Positions 1 to 9,024 of a DNA stretch of 64,000 nucleotides are shown in pieces. Within the stretch, counting starts at the first letter, position 1, and each line of letters begins with the position of its first letter. The notes beneath the pieces are model-generated. The model saw only the letters and a program-made list of their open reading frames with translations. It made no database searches and was not told the origin of the DNA. The translations under genes were made by a program, and so were the position numbers. The DNA is from AP-15 sp963733945 (GTDB taxonomy: Bacteria; Pseudomonadota; Alphaproteobacteria; ATCC43930; CGMCC-115725): NCBI GenBank assembly GCA_963733945.1, contig CAVTFD010000001.1, positions 62,001-126,000 of the forward strand, given 5' to 3'.

Positions 1-383
1 CTGGGCTGTGTTGGTACCGCGGCGACGATCCGCCCGCGCGCTCGCTTCAACAGGTTCCAGATGAACGGGCCGCCGATGCAGAAGCCCAGCACCAGGAACT
101 CCCCGATGCCCAAATGATCCATCAGGCCGATGTGGTCGTCGGTGTACGCGTCCCACGGCCGGTCGATCTCGAGCGGGCCCGAGGATTGGCCGCCATTGGC
201 GTTACGCAAATCCGCCGCGATCACGCGGTATTCGTCCTTGAACTCCACCATCGGGTTGAACGGATGGGTCGCGAGACCCGCGACCGTCGAATTCAGCCCG
301 CCGCCGGGGATCACCAGCAACGGAAAGCCCGCGCCGGCCTCTTCGTAATGGATGCGGACGTCGCCTCTTTCGTAGAACGGCAT
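1..383 (-). CDS. alpha/beta hydrolase, C-terminus cut by window edge
   Basis: The reading frame opens at the ATG at 383 and runs off the left edge, so only about the first 127 residues are visible. The start MPFYERGDVRIHYEEAG and the GGGLNS loop match the second hydrolase at 791-1553, so these are tandem paralogues. The nucleophile elbow reads G-F-C-I-G-G, with Cys in place of the usual Ser, as in dienelactone-hydrolase-like members of the fold. The substrate cannot be told. It sits upstream of a run of catabolic oxidoreductases on the same strand. Confidence 0.75.
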   Translation of the reverse strand, partial: MPFYERGDVRIHYEEAGAGFPLLVIPGGGLNSTVAGLATHPFNPMVEFKDEYRVIAADLRNANGGQSSGPLEIDRPWDAYTDDHIGLMDHLGIGEFLVLGFCIGGPFIWNLLKRARGRIVAAVPTQP

Positions 384-490
384 GGCATTTCTCCTCGCCC
401 GGTGTGGTGTTTACGCGTATGCGCCCGTACTCGGCCAGCGCGTGCGCAGGTAGGGGTCGTAAACCCGCAGATTTTCGAACTCGGCGGCAA

Positions 491-790
491 CTAGTTGTTG
501 GTGCCGACATTTCGAGGGACACAGTAGTTGACCAGGCACTCGGGACGGTCGGCCGTTGCTACGCTCCGCAACTGAAGCACCGCCGCCCCGGCTGCGCAAT
601 AAGAGGCATTGGCAACAACAAAGTCCCCAAAGACAGCCTGGTTGATAAAGACGAAGCCGTGGGCTGCGATCAGACCTTGAAGATCAGCGCAGGTGTAGGT
701 GCGGAATCTATTCCGGCGGCCAGCGTAGACGAACTGAGAGCCATTGCGCTCAGGATAAGAATAAGCCGCCCTGTCACGGGCCAGCCCGTT
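491..790 (-). pseudogene. start-less remnant of a small Cys-containing exported protein
   Basis: Directly after the TAA of the hydrolase (791-793), the same frame stays open for 99 codons to a TAG at 491-493, with no ATG. The translation contains FRTYTCADLQGLIAAHGF and later PECLVNYCVPR, with four Cys. This resembles the C-terminal half of small exported proteins of unknown function that I recall from Rhizobiales (pattern TCA-x-L-x-ALV, then D-x-x-QC-x-x-GYTC). With no start codon and no signal peptide it is probably a 3-prime fragment, although a frameshift at the 5-prime end is also possible. Confidence 0.45.
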
Positions 791-1553
791 TTATTGCGCG
801 GCGGCTCGCATCGGCACGTGCGCCTTTAGGAAGCTGCGCACGCGGTTGATCGTGCGTTGCCTAAGCTCCTCCGGCTCCTTCCACGGGTAAACCGTGATCT
901 CGGCGTTCGGCGCCAGCGACGCCACGTCGATCGAGGTCTGCAGCGGATGCCCTGGTACGTCATCCGGCAGCACCAGCATCGGCGTGCGGCAATTCCTGAT
1001 GAAGTCGCGCGACACGCTGTACAGGAAATCGGGCTGCACGCGCGTACAGGTTGTGCAGGTATTTCTCGATCGTGTCCGCCGACACATCGGGCCGCCGCTT
1101 CATGAAGTCGGGCACCCAGTTCTCCGTGCTGTGCCGGTACATGACGGTCGGGTTTTCCGGCCGGTGGCCGACGCTCTGGCAGAACACCGCGGCGACGACG
1201 CGGTCGGGCGCCCGCTGCATCAGCTTCCCGGCAAAGCAACCGCCGATGCAGTAGCCCATGTAGAAGAACTCGCGGATGCCGAGATGGTCCATCAGCCCGA
1301 GCTGGTCGTCGGCGAACGCATCCCAGGGGTTATCGACCGGCACCGGGCCGGTCGATTCGCCGCCATTGGCGTTGCGCTGGTCCATCGTGATGCAGCGGAA
1401 GTCGTTCTTGAACTCCTCCATCGCGTTGATCACCGCGGTCGGCCAGTTGCTGACCCGCGAGTTCAGGCCGCCGCCGGGGGTGACCAACAGCGGGAAGCCG
1501 GAGCCGGCCTCCTCGTAGCGGATGCGGACGTCGCCTTTTTGGTAGAACGGCAT
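791..1553 (-). CDS. alpha/beta hydrolase with one frameshift
   Basis: The N-terminal 170 residues read from the ATG at 1553 (MPFYQKGDVRIRYEEAG). They include the nucleophile elbow G-Y-C-I-G-G, with Cys rather than Ser, and the conserved LGLMDHLGI. Near 1040 the frame shifts by one base. The C-terminus continues in the neighbouring frame (QPDFLYSVSRDFIRNC, MLVLPDDVPGHP, ending MRAAAQ) to the TAA at 791-793. The join is in a short CG-repeat (gcgcgtgcag), which suggests a one-base sequencing loss. About 254 residues in total, a normal length for the fold. Paralogue of the partial gene at 1-383. Confidence 0.75.
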
Positions 1554-1698
1554 GGCTGTTTCTCCTTGCTAGTGTGGCATCGACTACGCCCGCATCTCTT
1601 CCAGCCGCATGCGCAGCTGGCAATTCTTAGCCCAAACCCGGAGGCTTTTCGGTTCTAGCGGCGTGGCGAAATCGTCGGCTCCACTCCGGCTGCCCTCG

Positions 1699-3312
1699 CT
1701 ACGCCGCCAGTCTTTGCCGCGCCGCGCCTTTGATCATCGCCGCGCCCTTCTCGGCGATCATGATCGTCGGCGCGTTGGTGTTGGTCGAGGTGACCGCCGG
1801 CATCACCGAGGCATCGATGACCCGCAGCCCATCGAGACCGTGCACCCGCAACTCGCTGTCGACGACGCTCATCGGGTGCGAGCCCATCATGCAGGTGCAA
1901 CTGGCGTGATAGCAGGTGCTGCCGTTGCGCCGCGCGTAATCGAGCAATTCGTCGTCGGTCTGGACATGGCGGCCGGGCAGGGTTTCCTCCCGGACGAACT
2001 GCTTCAGCGCGGGTGCAGCGAAAATCCGCCGCGCAAATCGCAACCCGCCGATGATGGCGCGCCGGTCGGTTTCTTCCGACAGATAGCGCGGGTTGATCGC
2101 CGGCATGTCGCCGGGCCGGTTCGACTTGGCCTCGACATAGCCGCGCGACAAGGGCCGCATTTGCCATGCGCCGGCGCTGAGGCCGGGCGTCTCCTCCAGT
2201 TCGCCGATCTGGCCGTCCTTGAAGCTGCCCGGCGCGAACGTGCATTGCATGTCGGGCGTCGCCGATTTCTCCAGCACCTTGACCGAGGCGGCGACGATCG
2301 AGGGGCTGTAGCTCAGCATGCCTTTGCCGGTGAACAGCCAGCGCATGACCTCGGCGGCGAGCGGCAGGCCGCGCTGCCGCTCGTTGGCGGTCTGGGCGCC
2401 GACGACCGGATAGGAGACGCGCGCGACATAGTGGTCCTGCATGTTGCGGCCGACGCCGCGCAATTCATGCACGACGGGAACGCCGATCTTGGCGAGATGC
2501 TCGGGATCGCCGACGCCGGACAGCTGCAGGATGTGCGGCGAGCCGACCGCGCCGGCCGACAGGATCACCTCGCGCCCGGCTTCGGCCCGTTCGACGACTC
2601 CGCTGCGCGAGAATTCGATGCCTGTGGCGCGCTTGCCGTCGAACAGGACGCGATGCACCAGCGCGTTGGTGACAAGTTGGAGGTTCGGCCGCTTCAGCGC
2701 CGGATGCAGATAGGTGCGCGCGGCGCTGGCGCGGCGGCGCCCGCCGCGGGTCTGCTGGCACCAGCCGATGCAGTCGCCGTGACCGGGCGGCAGGTCGTTG
2801 AGGTCCTCGCGGTATTCGAGCCCGAGCTGCTTGCCGGCCTCGATCACCGTCGCGCAGATCGGCGGCCGGTCCATCTTCGAGGTGAACAGCGGCCCGTCCT
2901 TGCCGCGCACCGCGCTGCCTTCGCCTTCCCAGCGCTCGGCCTTGCGGAAGAACGGCAGGCAATCGTCCCACGACCAGCCGCGGTTGCCGAGCTGCGCCCA
3001 GTGGTCGTAATCCTCGGGTTGGCCGCGGATGTAGATCAGCCCGTTGATCGAGGAGGAGCCGCCGATCACCCGGCCGCGCGTGTAGACGATGGCGCGGCCG
3101 TTGGTGCCGGGATCGGGCTCGGACCGAAACTTCCAGGTCAGGGTATCGTGGTCGAGCATCTTCATGAAGCCGGCCGGGACGTGAATCAGCGGGTTCCAGT
3201 CGCGCCCGCCCGCCTCGATCAGCAATACTTTCGTACCGGGATCCTCGGTCAGCCGATTGGCCAGCACGCAGCCGGCCGAGCCCGCTCCGACGATGATGTA
3301 ATCCGCTTGCAT
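1699..3312 (-). CDS. GMC-family FAD-dependent oxidoreductase (choline dehydrogenase-like)
   Basis: This is an intact protein of 537 residues. The N-terminal dinucleotide fold is VGAGSAGCVLANRL at residues 8-21. GMC signature 1 is GGSSSINGLIYIRG near residue 85, and signature 2 is SAGAVGSPHILQLSG near residue 255. The C-terminal active-site region has CYHASCTCMMG with the conserved His, followed by SVMPAVTSTNTNAP with the partner Asn. The family oxidises alcohols with FAD, and the choline-dehydrogenase-like subgroup covers many substrates, so the alcohol cannot be named. It lies on the same strand as the SDR and alcohol dehydrogenase upstream, which suggests an alcohol or ketone catabolic group. 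Confidence 0.92.
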   Translation of the reverse strand: MQADYIIVGAGSAGCVLANRLTEDPGTKVLLIEAGGRDWNPLIHVPAGFMKMLDHDTLTWKFRSEPDPGTNGRAIVYTRGRVIGGSSSINGLIYIRGQPEDYDHWAQLGNRGWSWDDCLPFFRKAERWEGEGSAVRGKDGPLFTSKMDRPPICATVIEAGKQLGLEYREDLNDLPPGHGDCIGWCQQTRGGRRRASAARTYLHPALKRPNLQLVTNALVHRVLFDGKRATGIEFSRSGVVERAEAGREVILSAGAVGSPHILQLSGVGDPEHLAKIGVPVVHELRGVGRNMQDHYVARVSYPVVGAQTANERQRGLPLAAEVMRWLFTGKGMLSYSPSIVAASVKVLEKSATPDMQCTFAPGSFKDGQIGELEETPGLSAGAWQMRPLSRGYVEAKSNRPGDMPAINPRYLSEETDRRAIIGGLRFARRIFAAPALKQFVREETLPGRHVQTDDELLDYARRNGSTCYHASCTCMMGSHPMSVVDSELRVHGLDGLRVIDASVMPAVTSTNTNAPTIMIAEKGAAMIKGAARQRLAA

Positions 3313-3467
3313 GCGTTACGCTCCCCGACCCCTGGTTAGACCCCCGCCAGACGGCTTATTAGCGTGCCTACTCTAGCACATCGTGGCCGCACCGAAAGAT
3401 CGCCTAAGGGGACCCCGGCATAGCGACGGACAAGCTATTCTGGCGGAAGACGGCGTAGGCCGGCGCC

Positions 3468-4220
3468 TCAATGAAAGTAGCGTCCCGAGTCGATGACCAT
3501 CGTCTGGCCGGTCATGGTCTCGGTGCGGCACATCGTGACCACCATATCGGCGCAGTCGTCCTTGTCGGCCGGCTTTTTCAGCAGCGACGTGGCCGCGGAG
3601 TTCTGGATCTGCTCGGCTCGCAGATTAGCTGTCGCGCGCGTGCCCTCCAGCAGGCCCGGCGCCACGCAATTGACCAGCGTCTCCGGCGCCAAGGCGACCG
3701 CCATGCAGCGGGTCAGGTGGATCAGCCCTGCCTTCGACACCGCATAGGCGATCGACGAGCCGGTTGGCCCCACCCCAGCCACGGATGAGATGTTGACGAT
3801 GCGGCCGCGGCTTTGCGCCTTCATGACCGGCGCTACCGCCTTCATAAGACGCATCGGCCCGGTCAGGTTGACGGCGATAATCTTGTCCCACACCTCGATC
3901 GTAAGATTGTCGAGGTCGTCGAACGGGATCGCCTTGTTGTAGGCGGCGTCGTTGACGAGAATGTCGAGCCGGCCGAAGCGCCCGGTGACCTCGCCGACCA
4001 CCCCCTCCACCGCCGTGCCGTCGGTGATGTCGCAAGCGAATGCCGCGGCGTTGATCTGGTACCGAGAGGTCAGCTCTCGGGCGACGCCCTCGCCCTGGTC
4101 GCGGCTCTGCGCATACATGACGGCGACATGCACACCCTCCTTCGCCAGCGCGTGGCAGATACGCTGGCCGAGCCCGCCATTGCCGCCCGTCACCAGGGCA
4201 ACCGCGCCGTTGAGGTCCAT
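3468..4220 (-). CDS. SDR-family oxidoreductase
   Basis: This 250-residue classical short-chain dehydrogenase has the cofactor motif TGGNGGLGQ at residues 11-19, NDAAYN in the NAG position, the catalytic Ser in NISSVAG and YAVSK as the Y-x3-K pair. The C-terminus TGQTMVIDSGRYFH matches the family end. It is intact, unlike the next gene upstream. The substrate is unknown; 3-oxoacyl-ACP-reductase-like or sugar-alcohol dehydrogenases are both possible. Confidence 0.9.
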   Translation of the reverse strand: MDLNGAVALVTGGNGGLGQRICHALAKEGVHVAVMYAQSRDQGEGVARELTSRYQINAAAFACDITDGTAVEGVVGEVTGRFGRLDILVNDAAYNKAIPFDDLDNLTIEVWDKIIAVNLTGPMRLMKAVAPVMKAQSRGRIVNISSVAGVGPTGSSIAYAVSKAGLIHLTRCMAVALAPETLVNCVAPGLLEGTRATANLRAEQIQNSAATSLLKKPADKDDCADMVVTMCRTETMTGQTMVIDSGRYFH

Positions 4221-4357
4221 CAGCTCTCTCCTGCATGCGGGTGCGCAATTGTCTCGCAGCGCGTCCCGGTGTCCGCTGACATTTTGTTGGCCAGCCGACG
4301 GGCGGGCAAGCTACTGACCGCGCCTGAGCGCCAAGGCGACCCGGTTGCTTCGGTCGG

Positions 4358-5514
4358 CTACCACGCCGCGTCGAGCAGGTTGCGGACCACCGGCGGCCCG
4401 TCGATCTTGCGCGGATTGGTGTGGATCCAGCGGTCGTGCATCGACAATTCGGCGATGCGGTCGAGCTGGTCCTCTTTGACCCCGACATCGCGCAGCCGCG
4501 TCGGCAGTCCGAGCCCGGCGATCAAGCCCGCGACGGGGTCGGCGGCCGGCGCGCGCGGTCGCCGAGCGCGTCGCTGACCAGCGCCTGGCGGTCGGCGTTC
4601 ACCGTATGGTTGAAGCGCAGCACATGCGGCAGCATCACGCACGAGGTATAGCCGTGCGGCACGCGCGGTGCCGCCCAGCACATGGCCGATGCCGTGGCTC
4701 GCGCCCTTGCACGCCGGTCTGCGAGCCGACCATCGACATCCATGCGCCGAATTGGCATTCGAGCCGCGCGTCGAGGTCGGCGGGTCGGCTTTGACCGCCG
4801 CCAATCCGTGGCCGAGCAGCTTCAGCGCATGAAACGCCGCGCCTTCGGAGATCGGCTGGCCGATGCCGAGCAGATATCCTCGACCGCGTGGTCGACGGCG
4901 CGGATGCCGGTCGACAGAAACAGCCATTCCGGCGTGTGCACCGTCGCGGGCGGGTCGAGAACGACGGTTGCGCCATCATCATCGGATGGCCGTAGCTTTC
5001 CTTGACGTTGCGCGCGGTGTCGGTGCAGCCGGCGCCGGCGGTGTATTCGCCGGCCGAGAACGTCGTCGGGATGGCGATCGTGCGCACTTCCGGCGCCTTG
5101 ACTCGGGGCGCCGCGCCTTGCCGTCGGCGTCGATGCGGGCGCGGTAATTGTCGAGCTGCTCGGCGGCGTCACCCCGTTGCCGAGGCACATCGCCACCATC
5201 TTCGCGGCGTCGGTGACCGAGCCGCCGCCCAGGGTGACGATCAGATCGGCGCCGGCCTCGCGCGCCGCGTTGGCGGCGGCGACGAAATCCACGCGCGGGG
5301 TATGCGAGCCGATCTTTGCGCATACGCCGGCGAAGCGGTTGCCGAGCGGCGCCGCAGCTGGTCGACAAATCGGTTTCGCGCGCCAGGGTGCCGCTCGCCA
5401 GCACGAAGACGGCGTGGGCGTCGGCCGCTCGACCTCTTCCTTCAGCGCCTCGGTGAAGGGCTGGCCGTAGATCACGCTTTCCATCGCCGGAAAGCGATAG
5501 GCGCCGCTCATCAT
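4358..5514 (-). pseudogene. iron-containing alcohol dehydrogenase, many frameshifts
   Basis: The start is MMSGAYRFPAMESVIYG at 5514 and the end is GPPVVRNLLDAAW at 4358, a normal span of about 385 codons. Family motifs are spread over all three minus frames: LASGTLARETDL, LGNRFAGVCAKIGSHTP, LIVTLGGGSVTDAAKMVA (NAD-binding GGGS), RTIAIPTTFSAGEYT, STGIRAVDHAVEDIC (metal-ligand His), and GASHGIGHVLGG (metal-ligand His residues). At least eight one-base shifts are needed to join them. The amino-acid sequence between breaks is well preserved, so either the inactivation is very recent or this stretch is poorly base-called. If functional, it would reduce or oxidise an alcohol or maleylacetate-type substrate with NAD and Fe. 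Confidence 0.7.
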
Positions 5515-5757
5515 CGAATTTCTCCCAAACTTACCGTCGCCGCCGATCCGGTGTCTGTGATGAGAGCGTTGCCTGTTGATTAGCGGCAACGCCACGACCG
5601 GCTGCGCCAAATTCGGGCGCCGGTCCTCCCTGCGCAACAGTGGGTACCGTCACGCGCCCCAGGCTTGAACCATAACGCCGGCGCCGCCCAGACCAATGCT
5701 GAATTATACCGAGAAACCTGATATTTGTATCGTCTGTGGCCGTGAGGACTGCCCATA

Positions 5758-6774
5758 GTGACGAGCGGGCATCAAAGAGGTGTGAAGACCAAGGTCGTGC
5801 TGACAGTCGATACCGAACCGTCGGTCGCCGGGGCATTGCGCGAGAACGAAGCCCATACCCCGCTGATCCACGAGCCGGTGGCGGGCGTGGTCGACGGCAA
5901 GAGCGAAGGGCTGGGCTTTCTCGTGGAGACGCTGAGGGGGCACGGGTTGGTCGCGACCTTTTTCGTCGAGACTGTCCATACGCGCTACTTTCCCGACACG
6001 GCCATGGGCGGCTACGTCGACCACCTGCTGCGCGCAGGCCAGGACGTGCAATTGCATTTGCACCCTTGCTGGCTGTCGTTCGAGGACGGCAAGTTCGACC
6101 GCTCCAACCCGGCCTGCGACCATTGTCACGAGTTGGAAACCGGGCGCCTGGCAGCGCTGATCGGCCAAGGTGCCGATCAAATCGCCGCCTGGACCGGGGT
6201 GCGGCCGAGCGGCATGCGCTCGGGCAACTTTTCCACCGCGCTATCGGTATTCGAGGCGATGAGCCAGGCAGGCCTGCGCCATGCATCCAACATCTGCCTC
6301 GCGGTCCATCGCCCGCCGGAGCCGGAACTGGCGGTGACCGGTGGTGCTCATGACTTTGCCGGCATCCGCGAACTTCCGGTAACCTGCTTTGTCGATGTCG
6401 GCCCGGTAGGGCGCCGACGCCTGCGCCCGATGCAAGTCACCGCGTTGACCGCGCGCGAGCAGATCAGCTTGCTCAATGCGGCACACGATCATGGAAACCC
6501 CGTCGTGGTGATCGTCACACATCCGTTCGAGTTCGTCAGAAGGCGGGATTTCCGCTACACCAACCTCCGGCCTAATCGGATAATCCAGGACCGTTTTCGA
6601 CGCTTGTGCGCGTTCCTAGCCGAAAACACCGAGAGGTTTGAGGTCGTGCCGCTCGCTGTTGCCGCGGATACGATAAACAATGGTCGGGTGTGGACCGAAC
6701 TGACCGGGAATGCGTTTAACTCGATCGTTCGCGTGGTCACCAACGTGGTTAACGATCACCTGGGATTTATCTAA
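5758..6774 (+). CDS. polysaccharide-deacetylase-like (NodB/WalW-type) protein
   Basis: This 338-residue protein starts at a GTG at 5758, preceded by a GAGGA ribosome site at 5743-5747; the GTG at 5782 is an alternative. The family strand with the first metal or catalytic Asp is VVLTVDTEP (D18), and the metal-binding HxH is QLHLHPCW (His100 and His102). Later segments are GMRSGNFSTA and VVVIVTHPFEF. The protein has no signal peptide, and the CxxCH-like stretch PACDHCHE near residue 120 is unusual. It is the first gene of a plus-strand trio with a tyrosine phosphatase and an ATP-grasp ligase. Role inferred: modification of a cell-surface sugar or glycan precursor. Confidence 0.75.
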   Translation: MTSGHQRGVKTKVVLTVDTEPSVAGALRENEAHTPLIHEPVAGVVDGKSEGLGFLVETLRGHGLVATFFVETVHTRYFPDTAMGGYVDHLLRAGQDVQLHLHPCWLSFEDGKFDRSNPACDHCHELETGRLAALIGQGADQIAAWTGVRPSGMRSGNFSTALSVFEAMSQAGLRHASNICLAVHRPPEPELAVTGGAHDFAGIRELPVTCFVDVGPVGRRRLRPMQVTALTAREQISLLNAAHDHGNPVVVIVTHPFEFVRRRDFRYTNLRPNRIIQDRFRRLCAFLAENTERFEVVPLAVAADTINNGRVWTELTGNAFNSIVRVVTNVVNDHLGFI

Positions 6775-6882
6775 CGTGGAATGAGATGGCGCGTTAAAAC
6801 TCGGCACTAACGGTGTCGGTCTGAGGGGCATCACACACGACACAATGCTTTCCTCTCCCCCCTCAACTCTCCTTCTGTTCTT

Positions 6883-7569
6883 TTGATCGGCCGCCGCTTT
6901 GCGGGCACGACGATAGGCAGCGTAGTAGCGACCGTGCCCAGACGGCTTTTTTCTACCCAACGGGAGCTTCCACAGCTATCCATGCCCTTTGGGGGCGGGG
7001 ACCCCGTCAGGGTGCGCGCCCGCTTTGGCAGCTATCGCGGACTCGCGCGGCTCCTGCTTGCCTACTTTGAAAACGGCATCGGCGGCTACCGCCGCCTCAA
7101 GAAAATCCGCTGGGACAGGGTGGAGCGCGTCGTCTTTGTATGCCATGGCAACATTTGCCGCAGTCCGTACGCAGAGCGGCGCGCCGCGACTTACGGTTTG
7201 CCCACGGCGTCCTTTGGCCTATCGGCGGACACCGGAGCGCCAGCCGACCCGAGTGCACTCAGTGTTGCGGCACGACGAGCGATCGAGCTGGCGGAGCATC
7301 GCGCCTGTGCGGCCGAGGATTTCGAATTTCACAACGGTGACCTGCTGATCGTCATGGAGCCACGGCAAGCACGCGCGATGCTGCGATGTCTGCCGACCGT
7401 GCCCTGCCAAGTGACCCTGCTTGGCCTGTGGAGCCGGCCTCGTCGCCCGCACATTCACGACCCGCACCGTTCGCGTGAAGCATATTGGGAGCAGTGCTTC
7501 GACGTCATCGATTCCGCTGTACGGGCGATTGCCGAGCGGACGCGTCCGAGCCCGCCAGATGGGAGATAG
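6883..7569 (+). CDS. low-molecular-weight protein tyrosine phosphatase-like
   Basis: The catalytic P-loop is VVFVCHGNICRSP, with nucleophile Cys87 and Arg93 (C-x5-R), and a late D-P pair (HIHDPHR) supplies the general acid. The domain is about 150 residues, as usual. The listed TTG start at 6883 gives an 80-residue N-terminal extension; the ATG at 6982 is a plausible alternative and gives about 195 residues. Such phosphatases often sit in exopolysaccharide loci, acting on tyrosine autokinases. No kinase is visible here. The end overlaps the next gene by 11 bases (ATGGGAGATAG), so the two are translationally coupled. Confidence 0.82.
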   Translation: MIGRRFAGTTIGSVVATVPRRLFSTQRELPQLSMPFGGGDPVRVRARFGSYRGLARLLLAYFENGIGGYRRLKKIRWDRVERVVFVCHGNICRSPYAERRAATYGLPTASFGLSADTGAPADPSALSVAARRAIELAEHRACAAEDFEFHNGDLLIVMEPRQARAMLRCLPTVPCQVTLLGLWSRPRRPHIHDPHRSREAYWEQCFDVIDSAVRAIAERTRPSPPDGR

Positions 7570-8862
7570 GACGGCGCACCCGCCGGCTATCCTGCTGGGC
7601 GCGGATACGCCGATCGGCCTTACGATCATTCGCGATCTAGGGGAGCACGGGGTTCCGGTCCATGCCATCGCGCGGTCTCGCAAGGGCATCGGCCTCTATT
7701 CCAGATGGACGACCAGCGGTTATTTGCGCCCGCCTGACGACGATGCGACGATTGAGCTTTTGAACCGGATCGCGGCGGAGCATGGCGCTCGTTACCTGCT
7801 GGCGGTCTCCGAGAGAGACCTTCTTTTTATACGCGCCGCCGCCGATAGAGGCCGACTAGTTGGTCTGCAGGCGTTGGTGCCGCCGGCGGCGCAACTCGCG
7901 ATCGTGGGCGACAAGGCCGCGACCTACGCCGTCGCCCGCGAGGTTGGCGTGCCGGTGCCGGCGACTTGGCAGCCTCGAAGCGGTCCCGTAGCCGATGAAC
8001 CACCCGAAAATCTGACCTTTCCTTGCGTTCTCAAATGGAGCAATCCTGAAAGCGTCGGTCGCGAGCTGTCCGACCATGGCATCGAATTTCTCAAGGCGGA
8101 GTATTGCTACGATCGCGCCGAACTCGCCCGCGCGCTCGCGCGCTACGCGCCTACGGCCACTATCCGCTGGTCCAAGCGTTCTGCTCCGGCGGCGGTCTGG
8201 GCCACATGATTTTTCTCGATCGCGGGGAGGCGCTGTTGCGCCTTCAGCACCGCCGTATCTCCGAATGGCCCCCGGAAGGCGGAACATCGACGGTCTGCGA
8301 AAGCCTGCCGCTCTCGATCAATGCCGGGCTGTTGGCAAAATCGGAGGCGCTGCTGCGACGGATCGGCTGGCAGGGGGCCGCCATGGTCGAATACCGCCTC
8401 GATCCGCGCACCGGGCAAGCAGCCCTGATGGAGGTCAATGGGCGCTTCTGGGGCAGCCTGCCGCTCGCCTACCATGCAGGCGTACCTTTCGCGTGGTACA
8501 CCTATGCCGTCCTTGGCCTCGGTGTGAGACCCCATCCGCCTCCTTACCGCGCCGGTGTCAGGTGCCGATACATGATACCGGAGACGCGGCGCCTCTTAAC
8601 CCTGATGCGTCAACGCGGCCGCACGCAAAATCGGGCGCTCTCGTTCTCTGTGGTCGGCGAGGTGATCGAGTACGTCCGTCAGTTCTTCAGCCCGAGCAGC
8701 AGATATTTCGTGTTCACTTTTCGCGACCCAAGACCGTTCTTCGCGGATATGGGCTTCGCGATCCGCAATGCGGTCCGCCGCATCATGGTCCTCTGGCGCC
8801 GGTCCGACGGAGACCACCACAACCAGCCCGCCGCGGCGCCTGATGGTTGTGGACCGAGCTAA
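7559..8862 (+). CDS. ATP-grasp carboxylate-amine ligase-like, one frameshift
   Basis: From the ATG at 7559 the N-terminal pre-ATP-grasp fold reads AILLGADTPIGLTIIRDLGE. It is followed by IVGDKAATYAVAREVGVPVP and FPCVLKWSN, the ATP-binding lysine region. Near 8150 one base is missing in a C run. The next frame then gives YGHYPLVQAFCSGGGLGHM, the metal-binding MEVNGRFWGSLPLA (E and N ligands of ATP-grasp enzymes) and a roughly 120-residue tail. The total is about 434 residues. Enzymes of this fold join a carboxylate to an amine through an acyl phosphate. The substrate is unknown; with its neighbours it may decorate a surface polymer. Confidence 0.78.
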
Positions 8863-8939
8863 GCTCAAATCCGCTCAACTCGCCCGTCACCAACGTGGTC
8901 AACAGAGCGGGTCGACCTGCGACTGCTCGGAACGCGTCA

Positions 8940-8958
8940 GCGCGGGCTTGACCCGCGC
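8940..8958. terminator. GC-rich hairpin between convergent genes
   Basis: The arms GCGCGGG (8940-8946) and CCCGCGC (8952-8958) form a perfect 7-bp stem around a CTTGA loop. It lies in the gap between the ATP-grasp gene ending at 8862 and the opposing VOC gene ending at 9025. There is no T-tract, so it may be a REP-like palindrome rather than an intrinsic terminator. It resembles the palindrome family seen at 37243 and 37601 in having a GC-rich stem and a TTG-containing loop. Confidence 0.35.
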
Positions 8959-9024
8959 ATCCGCGTCCTTCCTGCAATTCGGGGAGTGGCCGAAACGAGC
9001 CCGGCCAGTCCCCGATCTCGGCAA

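Noticed and set aside
1609..3339. 576-codon plus-strand frame opposite the GMC oxidoreductase
   Set aside because: It is antisense to a clear FAD enzyme and has no domain; long antisense frames are expected at this GC content.
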